Shown here in pieces: positions 17,651 through 27,163 of a stretch of 45,235 bases of DNA. Origin of the DNA: Desulfuromonadaceae bacterium. GTDB lineage: Bacteria > Desulfobacterota > Desulfuromonadia > Geobacterales > Pseudopelobacteraceae. Position numbers and translations under genes: made by a program. Location: the NCBI GenBank assembly GCA_028688955.1, contig JAQTXD010000022.1, forward strand, positions 1 through 45,235. The letters run 5' to 3'. The notes below the pieces were generated by a model. That model searched no databases. It saw nothing but the letters and a program-made list of their open reading frames with translations, and was not told the DNA's origin. Each line of letters opens with the position of its first letter. Within the stretch, counting starts at the first letter, position 1.

Positions 17651-18292
17651 CTATTTTTTCTGGCCGGCTTCGTTCACAGCCTTGATAAGGGCGTCGGTGA
17701 TATCCTGCGCGTCAACAGCGGGGGCGACGTAGAGTAGTTCACGTTTGACAACGACGACGGCAAGTTTATTGGCGGTCCCGTGGGCGATGGCCGCCTTTTC
17801 GATTTCGTCATAGAGGCCTTTGGTCTCCTTGTCCTGCAGTTTTAAGAGATCCTCTTCTGATGATCGGGCAAGTTTTTGCAACTCTTCCATTTTTTTCTGG
17901 AATTCTTTCGCTTTGGCGTCGCGCTGCTGTGGCGTCATCTGTGCAATTTTGGCCTCAATGGATGCTTTTAGCTTCTCGAGCTGTTTCTTTTTTACATCGA
18001 GCTTGCTCTGGAGCTTGTCCTTCTGGGCTGTCAGCTGTACCTTCAGGGCTTTACCGCGCTCAGATTCACTGCCGACACGGTTGATGTCAACATACCCCAT
18101 GCGGATGGATTGTGCGGCTGATGTTGATTCCGGCTTTTTATCAGCAGCGACGGCAGTTGTCAGGGCAGGGACCGGTGGCGGAGTCAGCGACAGAGATTTT
18201 GATTCGGAGACCGGTGCGACGTCTGCGGCGGCAGCCAGAGTCGGAAGAGCAATTAAAAGTGCAATCAGAAGTTTTTTTGCAATGATGTTCAT
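17651..18292 (-). CDS. OmpH/Skp-family periplasmic chaperone-like protein
   Basis: A 213-residue exported protein with a signal peptide (MNIIAKKLLIALLIALPTLAAAAD, cleaved after the alanine run). A proline/serine linker follows, then a Skp/OmpH domain starting SIRMGYVDINRV, with a long charged coiled coil (lysine/glutamine-rich, ~residues 85-160) and a C-terminal beta segment KLAVVVVKRELLYV. Skp-type proteins hold unfolded outer-membrane proteins in the periplasm. This version has an extended N-terminal linker and is not beside bamA or lpxD as the classical gene is, so it may be a paralogue. An AGAGAG ribosome site precedes ATG 18292. Confidence 0.82.
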   Translation of the reverse strand: MNIIAKKLLIALLIALPTLAAAADVAPVSESKSLSLTPPPVPALTTAVAADKKPESTSAAQSIRMGYVDINRVGSESERGKALKVQLTAQKDKLQSKLDVKKKQLEKLKASIEAKIAQMTPQQRDAKAKEFQKKMEELQKLARSSEEDLLKLQDKETKGLYDEIEKAAIAHGTANKLAVVVVKRELLYVAPAVDAQDITDALIKAVNEAGQKK

Positions 18293-18403
18293 GGAAATCT
18301 CTCTTTATGAAGTGGGATGTTGAAACGGGAACAGCATAAAGGGAATAAGTGTGAGTGGCAATAAAATCCTTTAGCCGCAGAGGAGTCAGCCAAGGAGGCA
18401 AAC

Positions 18404-18844
18404 ATGAAATACGTGGAGATATTCTATAACCTGGCAATTGCGTTTTGGGTGGGGGGAAATGCACTTTTTACGTTTGTACTGACGCCACTGCTGTTCAAAA
18501 CGGAGGGGCGTGATGTTGCCGGACGGATTGTCGGGACGTTGTTCCCTGCCTATTTTCGCTGGGGACTGGCCTGCGGCGCGGTGGCGCTGATCTGCCGTCT
18601 GCTGCTGCGGGGTGGAAAGCTGGAACTGGCAGCGGTTCTGCTGATTGTCATGCTGGCAACAACATCGTTTCAGGCGTTTTATGTCGCACCCAAGGCGGCA
18701 GAACTGAAAGCAGGGATCGTTTCCTTTGAAACGACCCCCAAAGATCATCCGCTTCGCCAGCAGTTTTCGCGTCTCCACGGAGTTTCAGCCATCTGTAATC
18801 TTGTCGTGCTGGCCGGTGGTGTCGTGTTGGTGGTGCTGCTTTAG
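18404..18844 (+). CDS. DUF4149 membrane protein
   Basis: A 146-residue integral membrane protein with four hydrophobic segments. The pattern [18 protein letters not shown] near the start, the [11 protein letters not shown] element, and the [16 protein letters not shown] segment fit DUF4149/TMEM205-like proteins, whose function is unknown. A strong AAGGAGG ribosome site precedes ATG 18404. Its TAG overlaps the stop of the convergent metalloprotease gene by 4 bases, so there is no room for a terminator between them. Confidence 0.78.
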   Translation: MKYVEIFYNLAIAFWVGGNALFTFVLTPLLFKTEGRDVAGRIVGTLFPAYFRWGLACGAVALICRLLLRGGKLELAAVLLIVMLATTSFQAFYVAPKAAELKAGIVSFETTPKDHPLRQQFSRLHGVSAICNLVVLAGGVVLVVLL

Positions 18845-20649
18845 CACCGTTCACCGGCAGTGACCCGCTGCTGATAACGGTGTCGCAGGGAGAAACAGAG
18901 TATGCCACCTGCGAACAGTGCCGCAGCAGTTGAAGCGAGCGGATATACGATGATGGTGAAAAGCGGGGTCAGAGCCAGTCTCGTCATTCCACGCAGGAGC
19001 GGGTGACGGGCAATGAAATCAGCCAGCGGTGGGCTGAAGCGGTAGTAAGACGCCACAAATGCCCGACCGGGAGCGTTCGTCAACAGATGCTCATCGCGGA
19101 AATTCCGCAGCAGTCGCACCTGTGGGTGCAGATAACTGCCGTAGGCGGCGGTGGCGATGAAGCAGCCGTGGCTGGTGGAAGATGATGAAGGCGATGTTGG
19201 TGTTGCCACAGATGCAAGGGAACCGTCAGTGCTGAAGTTTGCATTTTCACCATCACCACTGGTAGTGTTGGCAATGAGCAGTGCCACTTCATCAGAACTG
19301 TTGAGATTGGTGACGGTATATGGACCACCGGTGAAATCGGCTGCAATCTCACCGGAGCTCTTTCGGAAAAGAGCTGTCTGGATGCCGCCACTTTTGGCGA
19401 TATAGATCTTGAATGACATTGCGCTTGGTGTGGTGAGTTTGTAAAACGCAAACGAGTAGTGCGGAAGCGTCACTGAAGGTGTTGGACTACTGTTGCCGTT
19501 GATCGGTTGTACCGTGTACGTGGCGACAGGCGAGTATGGATGTATCGAGCCAACGTCAGATGTATGGGTTGTCCAGTCCCGAGTGTAGACACGTTTGGTA
19601 AACCCAAAGAAATCATTGCCAAGTGAACTGCCGTAGGAAGAAGAGAGCAGGCTGTCCAGTACCGGAGCCATGGAAATGTCGTTACCATTTGGACTTGTAA
19701 TTCTGGCAACGTTTTCCCAGGCACTACGAACCACGGACGCTCCATGTTTTTCCGCCAGGTAGCGATTAAATATCCAGCGACCGTAGCCGCCTCCTGTCGA
19801 AGTACTAGCTGCTATATCAAGTGATAATCCGCTTTGACTGAACCAGCCGGGGATATAGCTATACAGCTGGTTGACAGGGTCATATAGTTCATCTTCCATC
19901 CAGGTGGAGGTAGCTTCAGCGTACCAGACGTCAAAGTAGTATGTGTAGCCATACTGCACCGCGTGGTGATATTCGTGGGCTGCGGTTATCTGCAGACTCT
20001 GAATGGGCGTATAGGTGCCGGGTCTGTAGATGGAATCGGTGAAGTTGTTGTCCAGTTCCATCCAGCTGGTATAGGCGTTGGGGTAGCTTGCCGATGAGGC
20101 AGGAACATTACCGGTGGTTGTTCCGTAGTATCCTTGTGGAGCAAGGTCGAGAAGATAGATGTCGTATGGAACTCCGGATGTGGTTGGTGCGGGGCGATAC
20201 CCCAAAGATGCGTAGCTTGCATAAACGTACTCAAACGTGGTGCCCACTGTTTCCACCCAATCCGGGATTCCGTTGGCATTTGCGTCCAATAGAGGTGGGG
20301 CATCCGACCCTGTTGTGGCGTAATGAACCTTGAAATGTCCCCCGTTGGAAGTGTAGACCGCTTCAGATGCCAACGCTGGCAGTGCCAATTGTTTTGCCAG
20401 CACTTTCTGAGTTGTCTGTTCCAGCAGGTTCCAGTCGCGGCGCAGACCATGTTTAAGCGGCATGCCGCAAATTGCGGGTTCCTGTACATCCATTGTTGCT
20501 GACAGCACCGCTTTTTGAAGCTGAATGTTCTTTGCTTCACCGAACTGCTGCAGATAATAATCATCCAGTGTTCCGGCAAAGGCAGAGACAGAGAAATGAA
20601 GTAGTGCACCTGTGGTAAATATAAGTCGTACGTGAAATCGGTTCATCAA
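18841..20649 (-). CDS. Exported MXAN_6640-type metalloprotease with CFI-box C-terminus
   Basis: A 602-residue exported protein with an N-terminal signal peptide (ending ~SVSAFAG). Residues ~110-330 contain the calcium-like [12 protein letters not shown] segment and the zinc-protease motif [11 protein letters not shown] (HExxH), with a downstream Glu-rich [10 protein letters not shown] beta-sandwich region follows. The last ~110 residues begin [10 protein letters not shown] and end in a hydrophobic segment plus basic tail: this is the CFI-box type C-terminal sorting/anchor module seen on many exported proteins. It probably acts on extracytoplasmic proteins while tethered. It is coupled by a TGATG overlap to the upstream partner gene. 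Confidence 0.8.
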   Translation of the reverse strand: MMNRFHVRLIFTTGALLHFSVSAFAGTLDDYYLQQFGEAKNIQLQKAVLSATMDVQEPAICGMPLKHGLRRDWNLLEQTTQKVLAKQLALPALASEAVYTSNGGHFKVHYATTGSDAPPLLDANANGIPDWVETVGTTFEYVYASYASLGYRPAPTTSGVPYDIYLLDLAPQGYYGTTTGNVPASSASYPNAYTSWMELDNNFTDSIYRPGTYTPIQSLQITAAHEYHHAVQYGYTYYFDVWYAEATSTWMEDELYDPVNQLYSYIPGWFSQSGLSLDIAASTSTGGGYGRWIFNRYLAEKHGASVVRSAWENVARITSPNGNDISMAPVLDSLLSSSYGSSLGNDFFGFTKRVYTRDWTTHTSDVGSIHPYSPVATYTVQPINGNSSPTPSVTLPHYSFAFYKLTTPSAMSFKIYIAKSGGIQTALFRKSSGEIAADFTGGPYTVTNLNSSDEVALLIANTTSGDGENANFSTDGSLASVATPTSPSSSSTSHGCFIATAAYGSYLHPQVRLLRNFRDEHLLTNAPGRAFVASYYRFSPPLADFIARHPLLRGMTRLALTPLFTIIVYPLASTAAALFAGGILCFSLRHRYQQRVTAGERC

Positions 20650-21161
20650 TCTACCATCCTTTTTCCGCCACGGAGTGGAATAAGTGTTGTCGTGCCGCGT
20701 TCGACCGTGACCGCGGTTTTTGAGGGACCGTAGGCTACTGAATAAGTTCCTTCAGGCAGAACCACAACAAAGTAGCCATGATCATCAGTCTGTACGGTAA
20801 CACGCTGTGTACCGCCTGATGATACCAGTACCGGCACATGGGGGTAGGGGGCAACAGTGCTGCCTCCGCCAAGTTTGCCCCCGGAGCTGTGCTGGTAGCA
20901 GATTCCTGCAATGGCTCCTGAACCGGCGGGAAGCGCGGTTTGCTCGGGAGACGATGTCAGAGCAGTCAGAACCACAGGCCGGAGTGAATGCCGTACCGCT
21001 ATGAAGGCACCTCCATCACTGGGAGGGCCGGGTGAAAAGGCAGTGCCGTCAAAATGGTAAAAGTTCCAGACGTCGGATGGACGAGTTCCGAATGCACATG
21101 CCGACAGTGGAAGAACTGTGCAGCAGAAAACAACGAGAAAACATATAAACGTTTTGTTCAT
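20646..21161 (-). CDS. Exported protein with carboxypeptidase-regulatory-like domain
   Basis: A 171-residue protein with an N-terminal hydrophobic export signal ([19 protein letters not shown]), possibly a lipobox (LSAC). Its C-terminal half looks like a small beta-sandwich of the carboxypeptidase-regulatory/Cna-B type ([37 protein letters not shown]). It is the first gene of a pair with the CFI-box metalloprotease, overlapping its start codon. No enzymatic motif is present; a chaperone, inhibitor or adaptor for the protease is conceivable but unproven. The start lies divergent from metK. Confidence 0.7.
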   Translation of the reverse strand: MNKTFICFLVVFCCTVLPLSACAFGTRPSDVWNFYHFDGTAFSPGPPSDGGAFIAVRHSLRPVVLTALTSSPEQTALPAGSGAIAGICYQHSSGGKLGGGSTVAPYPHVPVLVSSGGTQRVTVQTDDHGYFVVVLPEGTYSVAYGPSKTAVTVERGTTTLIPLRGGKRMVD

Positions 21162-21251
21162 GGCGATGCCTCACGTGAAGCAATTTATGTGACATACTGC
21201 CTAATTAAAAGCCGTGAAGTCAAACGGAATATACGGAGCGCCCGTCTCCGC

Positions 21252-21280
21252 TTGACAAATCTGTACCCTGAAGATATTTT
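21252..21280 (+). promoter_or_regulatory. Candidate sigma-70 promoter of metK
   Basis: TTGACA at 21252 and TATTTT at 21275 are separated by 17 bases. Predicted transcription would start near 21287, giving a short leader that contains the arms CCGATC (21283-21288) and GATCGG (21305-21310). Confidence 0.55.
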
Positions 21281-21341
21281 TACCGATCTCAAAATTAACA
21301 TCACGATCGGAAATACATACCAATACAAGGAGTTCACCGTC

Positions 21342-22508
<1,167 letters not shown>

Positions 22509-22525
22509 ACAATAGATAAAACATG

Positions 22526-22553
22526 GGGCGGCGTAAAATGCCGCCCTTTTTTT
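22526..22553 (+). terminator. Terminator after metK
   Basis: A perfect 7-bp stem GGGCGGC/GCCGCCC with a 7-base loop is followed by seven T residues, 17 bases after the metK stop. Confidence 0.92.
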
Positions 22554-22571
22554 AGTCTGAAAAACAATTGA

Positions 22572-22650
22572 AACTCGGAGCAACAGGTAAACAGAGAAAC
22601 ATTTGATGCGTCATCCGTTTAGATTTCTCCGTTTCTCAGTTGCTCTGTGT
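22572..22650. repeat. Short inverted octamer-array element B
   Basis: The left arm from 22572 (ACTCGGAGCAAC...) and the reverse complement of the right arm ending 22650 (ACACAGAGCAAC...) match at about 22 of 30 positions by eye. Both repeat a GAGNAAC unit with 8-bp period. It lies between the metK terminator and the polymerase gene. Confidence 0.55.
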
Positions 22651-22681
22651 TATTTGAGAATACGATTTTTTGGATAGCTAC

Positions 22682-24922
22682 ATGCCAACCAGCGCGATTG
22701 AACAAAACCCGTTGCTTTTCGGACGCGATCAGCGAGCCGGCATCATTGCCGTGGAATCGGTTGGACATTTTATCAGGCTCTTTTATAGAAGTGGGGGACG
22801 CGTCCATTTTCATGATGAGCCGTTTCAGCCATTCATACTGGTCAATGACCCCGGGCTGATAACGGGATGCAACGTGCCGTGTGCTGTACGGCAATTGAGT
22901 GGTGACGATTTTTTTCGCTGTCAGCTGCAATTTGATTCGTGGGGCGAGTGCCTGACAGCCCGGGATTTTCTGGCGGCAAAAAGCAGTAAAAGTTATTCCT
23001 CCCCGGATGCACCCTATCTTTTTCTGCCGGACCTATCACATCAGTACATGCTGTCCAGCGGTACCACCCTTTTCAAAGGCCTCGAATTTTCCACTGTACG
23101 CTGCCTGGCACTCGATATTGAAACGGCGTGTGCCGAAGGGTACGGCTTTTCAAACCCGGAACGTCCGGAAGACCGGATTGTTTCTATTGCGCTTAAGGAT
23201 TCCTTCGGTGAGGAAATCGTGCTGCGCGGTGACGAGTTGTCTGAGCCGGAATTGCTGCGGGCGCTGAACGACGTGATCCACCGCTGCGATCCTGATGTAA
23301 TTACCGGGCACAATATTTTCCGTTTTGATCTTGACTACATCGGTCGCCGCGCACTGATGCATGGTATTCGCCTGAATTGGGGGCGTAACGGATCAACGCC
23401 GCATATTACCCCCCATGCCCGCTGGAGTCTGGCGGAAAAAACGGTTGAATATCCCCGCTGGGATATTTACGGACGTCACATAATTGATACGTACTTTCTC
23501 GTGCAGCTCTATGACATCGCCGGCCGCAATCTGGAAAGCCATGGACTCAAGTATGTTGCCCGCCATTTTGGAATTGCTGCGGAGAAGAGAACGTATCTGG
23601 AAGGTGCCGATATATCGGCAACATTCCAGAACGACCCGGAACAGCTCTATCGCTATAACCTTGATGACAGCCGCGAGACGCTCTCACTGTATCATCTGCT
23701 CGGGTATCCCTGGTTTCTGCAGAGCCGTATATTCCCGTATTCTTTCCAGAATTGCGTCATCCGCGGTAATGCCACCCGTATAAACTCTCTTTTTCTCCGT
23801 GAGTATTTGTACAGGGGTCACGCTATCCCTGCTCGTACGTTAACCGTCTCCCCTTTCGAAGGGGGCTACACGGAGTCGTCCATCTCAGGCATTGTCGGCC
23901 CGATTGTTCATTGTGACGTGGCATCGCTCTACCCCTCACTGATGCTGACGTATCGTCTGGCTCCCGCCAAAGACAGCCTGGGACTGTTCCTTCCGATGCT
24001 GAGTGATCTGCGACGATTTCGACTGACCGCCAAACAGTCAGCCCGGGATGCGGCTGAGGATGCGGAGCGTCACTACTATGATGCTCTTCAGCAGGTGTTC
24101 AAGGTGCTGATCAATTCTTTCTACGGTTATCTGGGGGCGGCTCAGCACAATTTTTCCGATCCGGCAACTGCAGCTGAAGTAACTCGATTGGGGCGGGTTA
24201 CAATCAGGAATATGATCGACCTGCTTGTGGCTGAAGGAGCCAGACCGGTGGAGGTGGATACGGATGGTATCTACTTTCAGCCGCCTGCCGCGTGCATGAC
24301 TGAACGGGCGGAGCGGGAAATTGTGGAACGAATTTCTCGCCGTCTGCCGGAAGGAATCGAGGTTGATCTTGATGGACGGTACCGCTCGATGTTTGCCTAT
24401 AAAACCAAAAACTATGCGCTGCTGGAGTACGACGGCAGAATCATAATCAAGGGGAGCGGGCTTCGTTCCCGTGGGGTCGAGCCCTATCTGCGTGAGTTCA
24501 TGCACGATATAATCGAACTATTGCTCTCAGGAAAAGCTGCGGCTGTGGAACTGCTTTATGGCGACTATCTATCCCGACTGCGCTCGCGTAGCCTGGATGC
24601 CGCCTGGATTGCCCGGAGCGAGACTCTTAACGATTCACCGGACGCGTACCGGGATAAATTGCGAACAGGAAAACGCAACCGCTCTGCCGTTTTTGAGATT
24701 GCCCTTGCATCCGGGAGGCACTACCGGGCCGGTGACCGTCTCAGTTATTATGTCAGCGGCTCCGGCAAGGATGCAACGGCATACGAACACTGCCGGCCGT
24801 TGTCGGCATTTGATCCGTTGCATCCGGATATCAATGTTCTGTACTATATTGAAAAGCTGCGCCACGTGAAGAAGCGCTTTGAATCTTTTCTTCCTCAGGA
24901 ACCGACTCTTTTTGACCTGTGA
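22682..24922 (+). CDS. Family B DNA polymerase (Pol II-like) with 3'-5' exonuclease
   Basis: A 746-residue B-family DNA polymerase. The proofreading exonuclease has Exo I (ALDIET, ~143), Exo II (GHNIFRFDLDYI, ~208) and Exo III (YNLDDSRET, ~323). The polymerase has motif A (DVASLYPS, ~411), motif B (KVLINSFYG, ~473) and motif C (VDTDG, ~523), so both active sites look intact. It is shorter than E. coli Pol II (783 residues). The most likely role is translesion or repair synthesis rather than bulk replication. ATG 22682 has a weak GGA 7 bases upstream; TTG 22670 is the alternative. The gene is apparently monocistronic, with no SOS-box-like palindrome seen by eye. Confidence 0.9.
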   Translation: MPTSAIEQNPLLFGRDQRAGIIAVESVGHFIRLFYRSGGRVHFHDEPFQPFILVNDPGLITGCNVPCAVRQLSGDDFFRCQLQFDSWGECLTARDFLAAKSSKSYSSPDAPYLFLPDLSHQYMLSSGTTLFKGLEFSTVRCLALDIETACAEGYGFSNPERPEDRIVSIALKDSFGEEIVLRGDELSEPELLRALNDVIHRCDPDVITGHNIFRFDLDYIGRRALMHGIRLNWGRNGSTPHITPHARWSLAEKTVEYPRWDIYGRHIIDTYFLVQLYDIAGRNLESHGLKYVARHFGIAAEKRTYLEGADISATFQNDPEQLYRYNLDDSRETLSLYHLLGYPWFLQSRIFPYSFQNCVIRGNATRINSLFLREYLYRGHAIPARTLTVSPFEGGYTESSISGIVGPIVHCDVASLYPSLMLTYRLAPAKDSLGLFLPMLSDLRRFRLTAKQSARDAAEDAERHYYDALQQVFKVLINSFYGYLGAAQHNFSDPATAAEVTRLGRVTIRNMIDLLVAEGARPVEVDTDGIYFQPPAACMTERAEREIVERISRRLPEGIEVDLDGRYRSMFAYKTKNYALLEYDGRIIIKGSGLRSRGVEPYLREFMHDIIELLLSGKAAAVELLYGDYLSRLRSRSLDAAWIARSETLNDSPDAYRDKLRTGKRNRSAVFEIALASGRHYRAGDRLSYYVSGSGKDATAYEHCRPLSAFDPLHPDINVLYYIEKLRHVKKRFESFLPQEPTLFDL

Positions 24923-25007
24923 ACTTGCGCGACGGTTTTCTTTGTGATAAGAGTCTGAAAACAAGTAGAAAAACCATTGTTTTATGCTCTGCCTAAAAGG
25001 AGATTCT

Positions 25008-25397
25008 ATGAAAAAGATTCTGTTGTTGTCAGCGTTGTTTTTTGCGTGTGCTGTGCTGGTACCGGCTTTTGCCTCTGCTGACCAGCAACCGGAAATGATT
25101 GCAGAAAAAATGGCTATCAAGTTGACACGGGGCGTTACAAACGCGGTTACCAGCGTTGTCGAGATCCCGAAGCAGACTATCCTGACAGGACGGGATATGG
25201 GAGCCGTCGGCTATGTCATCGGACCGATAAAAGGTGTCGGCATGTTCTTTTATCGGGGCGTGATCGGGGTTGTAGAAACCATTTTCTGCATGGTTCCGCA
25301 GCCGGGGTACTATGACCCGATGATGGAACCGGAATTTGTCTGGCAGGGATGGGAACCGAAGCGGGACACATCCAAAACGATAGCAGAGGAAAAATAA
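25008..25397 (+). CDS. Exosortase-system-associated protein, TIGR04073-like
   Basis: A 129-residue exported protein with a signal peptide (MKKILLLSALFFACAVLVPAFASA). The mature part, with KLTRGVTNAVTSVVEIPKQ, GAVGYVIGPIKGVG and a short hydrophobic FYRGVIGVVETIFC, fits the TIGR04073 family that is common in Geobacter and co-occurs with exosortase systems. Function is unknown. An AAAAGGAG ribosome site precedes ATG 25008; an upstream in-frame ATG (24984) would put residues before the signal peptide. No exosortase or PEP-CTERM gene lies in the window, so the association is only by family. Confidence 0.8.
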   Translation: MKKILLLSALFFACAVLVPAFASADQQPEMIAEKMAIKLTRGVTNAVTSVVEIPKQTILTGRDMGAVGYVIGPIKGVGMFFYRGVIGVVETIFCMVPQPGYYDPMMEPEFVWQGWEPKRDTSKTIAEEK

Positions 25398-25403
25398 CTG
25401 CAC

Positions 25404-25456
25404 ATGATGAATACGAAAGGCGGCCCGTGTGTGGGTCGCCTTTCGTTATTCATCAT
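25404..25456. terminator. Long bidirectional hairpin between TIGR04073 gene and galU
   Basis: The arms 25404-25426 and 25433-25456 form a 23-bp stem with one bulge and one G-T type mismatch, closing on a 6-base loop. It is placed just after two convergent stops, so it can end transcription from both sides, although no long T-run follows. Confidence 0.7.
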
Positions 25457-25473
25457 GCCTTGTTCGTCCTACC

Positions 25474-26337
25474 TTATGATAACCGCTGGCGCAGATACGC
25501 TTCAAACTCAGTACTGAATTCCTTCCGCTTGAGCGCCATATCAACGGTGGCTTTAAGAAAACCAAGCTTGTCACCGCAGTCGTGACGCATTCCCTCAAAC
25601 AAACAGCCGTACACATGTTCCTCTTTGGATAATTTAAGAATGGCATCAGTCAATTGAATCGCTCCCCCTTTGCCCGGTTCCTGGTTTTGAAGGAGCTCGA
25701 AAATGCGGGGGGTGAGAACATAGCGACCAATGATTGCCATGTCTGACGGTGCTTCATTCCGGGCAGGTTTTTCCACCATGTCGGTTACGCGGAAAGTCCG
25801 GTCATTGATCCGGTCTGCTGCGACGCATCCGTATGAAGAGATGTTTTCCATCGGTACTTTTTCCAGCGCCAGCACAGAGCCGCCCTGTTGTTCAAAAACG
25901 CTGAGAAGTTGGCCAAGGCAGGGGCGTTCGCTGTCCACTATGTCATCTCCGAGGAGGACGGCAAAAGGTTCATTGCCGACAAAATCCCTGGCACAGAGGA
26001 TGGCATGACCAAGTCCGAGGGCCTGCCGCTGCCGCACATAAAAAATATCTACCATCTCTGCTATCTCACGAACACGTGAGAGTTCCCGATCCTTCCCTTT
26101 GTCGTACAGATGTGCTTCCAGTTCGACTGAAATATCGAAGTGATCTTCAATATTATGTTTGCCGCGGCCGGTAACAAAAAGAATCTGCTCAATACCGGAA
26201 GCAACGGCCTCCTCAACGACGTACTGCACCAACGGCTTGTCAATCAGTGGCAGCATTTCCTTGGGGGACGACTTAGTAGCAGGGAGGAAGCGGGTGCCAA
26301 GACCGGCAACCGGGAAAACAGCTTTTTTGACTTTCAT
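25474..26337 (-). CDS. galU: UTP-glucose-1-phosphate uridylyltransferase
   Basis: A 287-residue nucleotidyltransferase making UDP-glucose for polysaccharide, LPS or osmolyte synthesis. The start KKAVFPVAGLGTRFLPATKSSPKEMLPL is the GalU nucleotide-binding signature. GRGKHNIEDHFD, LGLGHAILCAR, the LLGDD metal site and VEKP follow in the expected order. Length is typical. TGGAG lies upstream of ATG 26337. It stands alone between a long hairpin and a region containing a decayed gene. Confidence 0.96.
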   Translation of the reverse strand: MKVKKAVFPVAGLGTRFLPATKSSPKEMLPLIDKPLVQYVVEEAVASGIEQILFVTGRGKHNIEDHFDISVELEAHLYDKGKDRELSRVREIAEMVDIFYVRQRQALGLGHAILCARDFVGNEPFAVLLGDDIVDSERPCLGQLLSVFEQQGGSVLALEKVPMENISSYGCVAADRINDRTFRVTDMVEKPARNEAPSDMAIIGRYVLTPRIFELLQNQEPGKGGAIQLTDAILKLSKEEHVYGCLFEGMRHDCGDKLGFLKATVDMALKRKEFSTEFEAYLRQRLS

Positions 26338-26386
26338 ATGGGGCTCCAGAGTTACAAGGAAATTTAAGCATCAAAGAGAAAATTGT

Positions 26387-26909
26387 ACCACTGAGGCACG
26401 GAGAAAATCATACAGAGGAATACTTTTCGCATTTGGTTGAACTATAAATAAATCAGGTTTGACTTTCTCAGTGCCATCGTAATGATTCAGTAATAACTGT
26501 TCAAAGACCCATGCGTCTCAACTCATCTTCTAAAACCTGCACATTGAAATTAAACATCAATCCCGTTCTCTATCCGGAAAGTTTCAGATATGTTAGTAAT
26601 TGTGCTTCATGTATCGGTAAAATTCTATCAATTGATTTCAGCACTACAACTCGATTTTCAACTACGACATCCATGCGATAACCACAATCTAACTTCAAAC
26701 CCTTGTACGATAAAGATAAAGGCCTTTGGCGATCACAAAAAATACCCCCGCAAAGTCAACTCATGACAAAAGCATTCCTCGTAAGCTGACTCTGGAAGGC
26801 CTGGTCCCAAGGCTTTATGCACATCAATTGCTGCTCCGATGATTATTTCTGTTAGATCTGAATCTCTCAAGGCTTACTCCGTGTCTCCGTGTCTCCGTGC
26901 CTCCGTGGT
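26387..26909. mobile_element. Putative octamer-bounded element enclosing a GxxExxY pseudogene
   Basis: The left arm (26387-26418) and the reverse complement of the right arm (26877-26909) both begin ACCACNGAGGCACGGAGA, with 17 of 18 bases equal, and continue as 8-bp-period CACGGAGA repeats. They enclose a decayed GxxExxY gene on the minus strand. Four shorter loci in this window have the same inward-pointing arms. No target-site duplication was confirmed. Calling it mobile is inference; a recombination-derived repeat is possible. Confidence 0.5.
26501..26870 (-). pseudogene. GxxExxY-family protein, broken by a frameshift and a stop
   Basis: Read on the minus strand from TTG 26870, the frame gives [20 protein letters not shown], then [13 protein letters not shown], which contains the family motif G-x-x-E-x-x-Y. 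It stops at TGA shortly after TLRG. In the next frame the protein continues DRQRPLSLSYKGLKLDCGYR, MDVVVENRVVV, then IHEAQLLTYLKLSG, an in-frame TAG, and RTGLMFNFNVQVLEDELRRM to a final TGA at 26501. The 370-bp span is one base more than a whole number of codons, so one insertion plus one nonsense change explain it. The family has a PD-(D/E)XK-nuclease-like conserved region and no proven role. Intact length would be about 123 residues. Confidence 0.8.
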
Positions 26910-26929
26910 AGATTATATCCGTTAGATTT

Positions 26930-27163
26930 TTATTCCCCTGAACAGGCGCAGCCGCTACATGCTGCAGGTTTTGGAGCTTCAGTTTTCGGGCAATAGCCGG
27001 TATTGAACCATCCGTCTCCTTTCAGGGAAAACGCGGTGGAAGAGATCATCTTTTCGACGGGAGCCCCGCATTGCGGACACTGGCTGGCAGGTGGATCGGA
27101 AAATTTCTGGCGTAATTCGAATTGGTGACTACAACTGGTGCAACGATATTCGTACATCGGCAT
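26930..27163 (-). CDS. FmdB-family zinc-ribbon protein
   Basis: A 77-residue protein starting MPMYEYRCTSCSHQFE, the FmdB zinc-ribbon signature, with CxxC pairs at CTSC and CPQC. KMISSTAFSLKGDGWFNTGY is also typical of the family. The C-terminus is cysteine- and proline-rich (CSGCACSGE) and may bind metal. FmdB was named for a regulator of formamidase, but members are small proteins of unknown function. ATG 27163 has GAGGAG 10 bases upstream. It is monocistronic. Confidence 0.88.
   Translation of the reverse strand: MPMYEYRCTSCSHQFELRQKFSDPPASQCPQCGAPVEKMISSTAFSLKGDGWFNTGYCPKTEAPKPAACSGCACSGE

Noticed and set aside
17643..17670. GCCGGCAG/CTGGCCGGC inverted repeat as a terminator
   Set aside because: The T-run is in the loop rather than after the stem and part of the arm codes for the Skp-like C-terminus.
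21054..21341. N-terminal extension of metK to 21054
   Set aside because: The conserved MetK start and a strong ribosome site are at 21342, a promoter lies inside the extension, and the extra residues have no family match.
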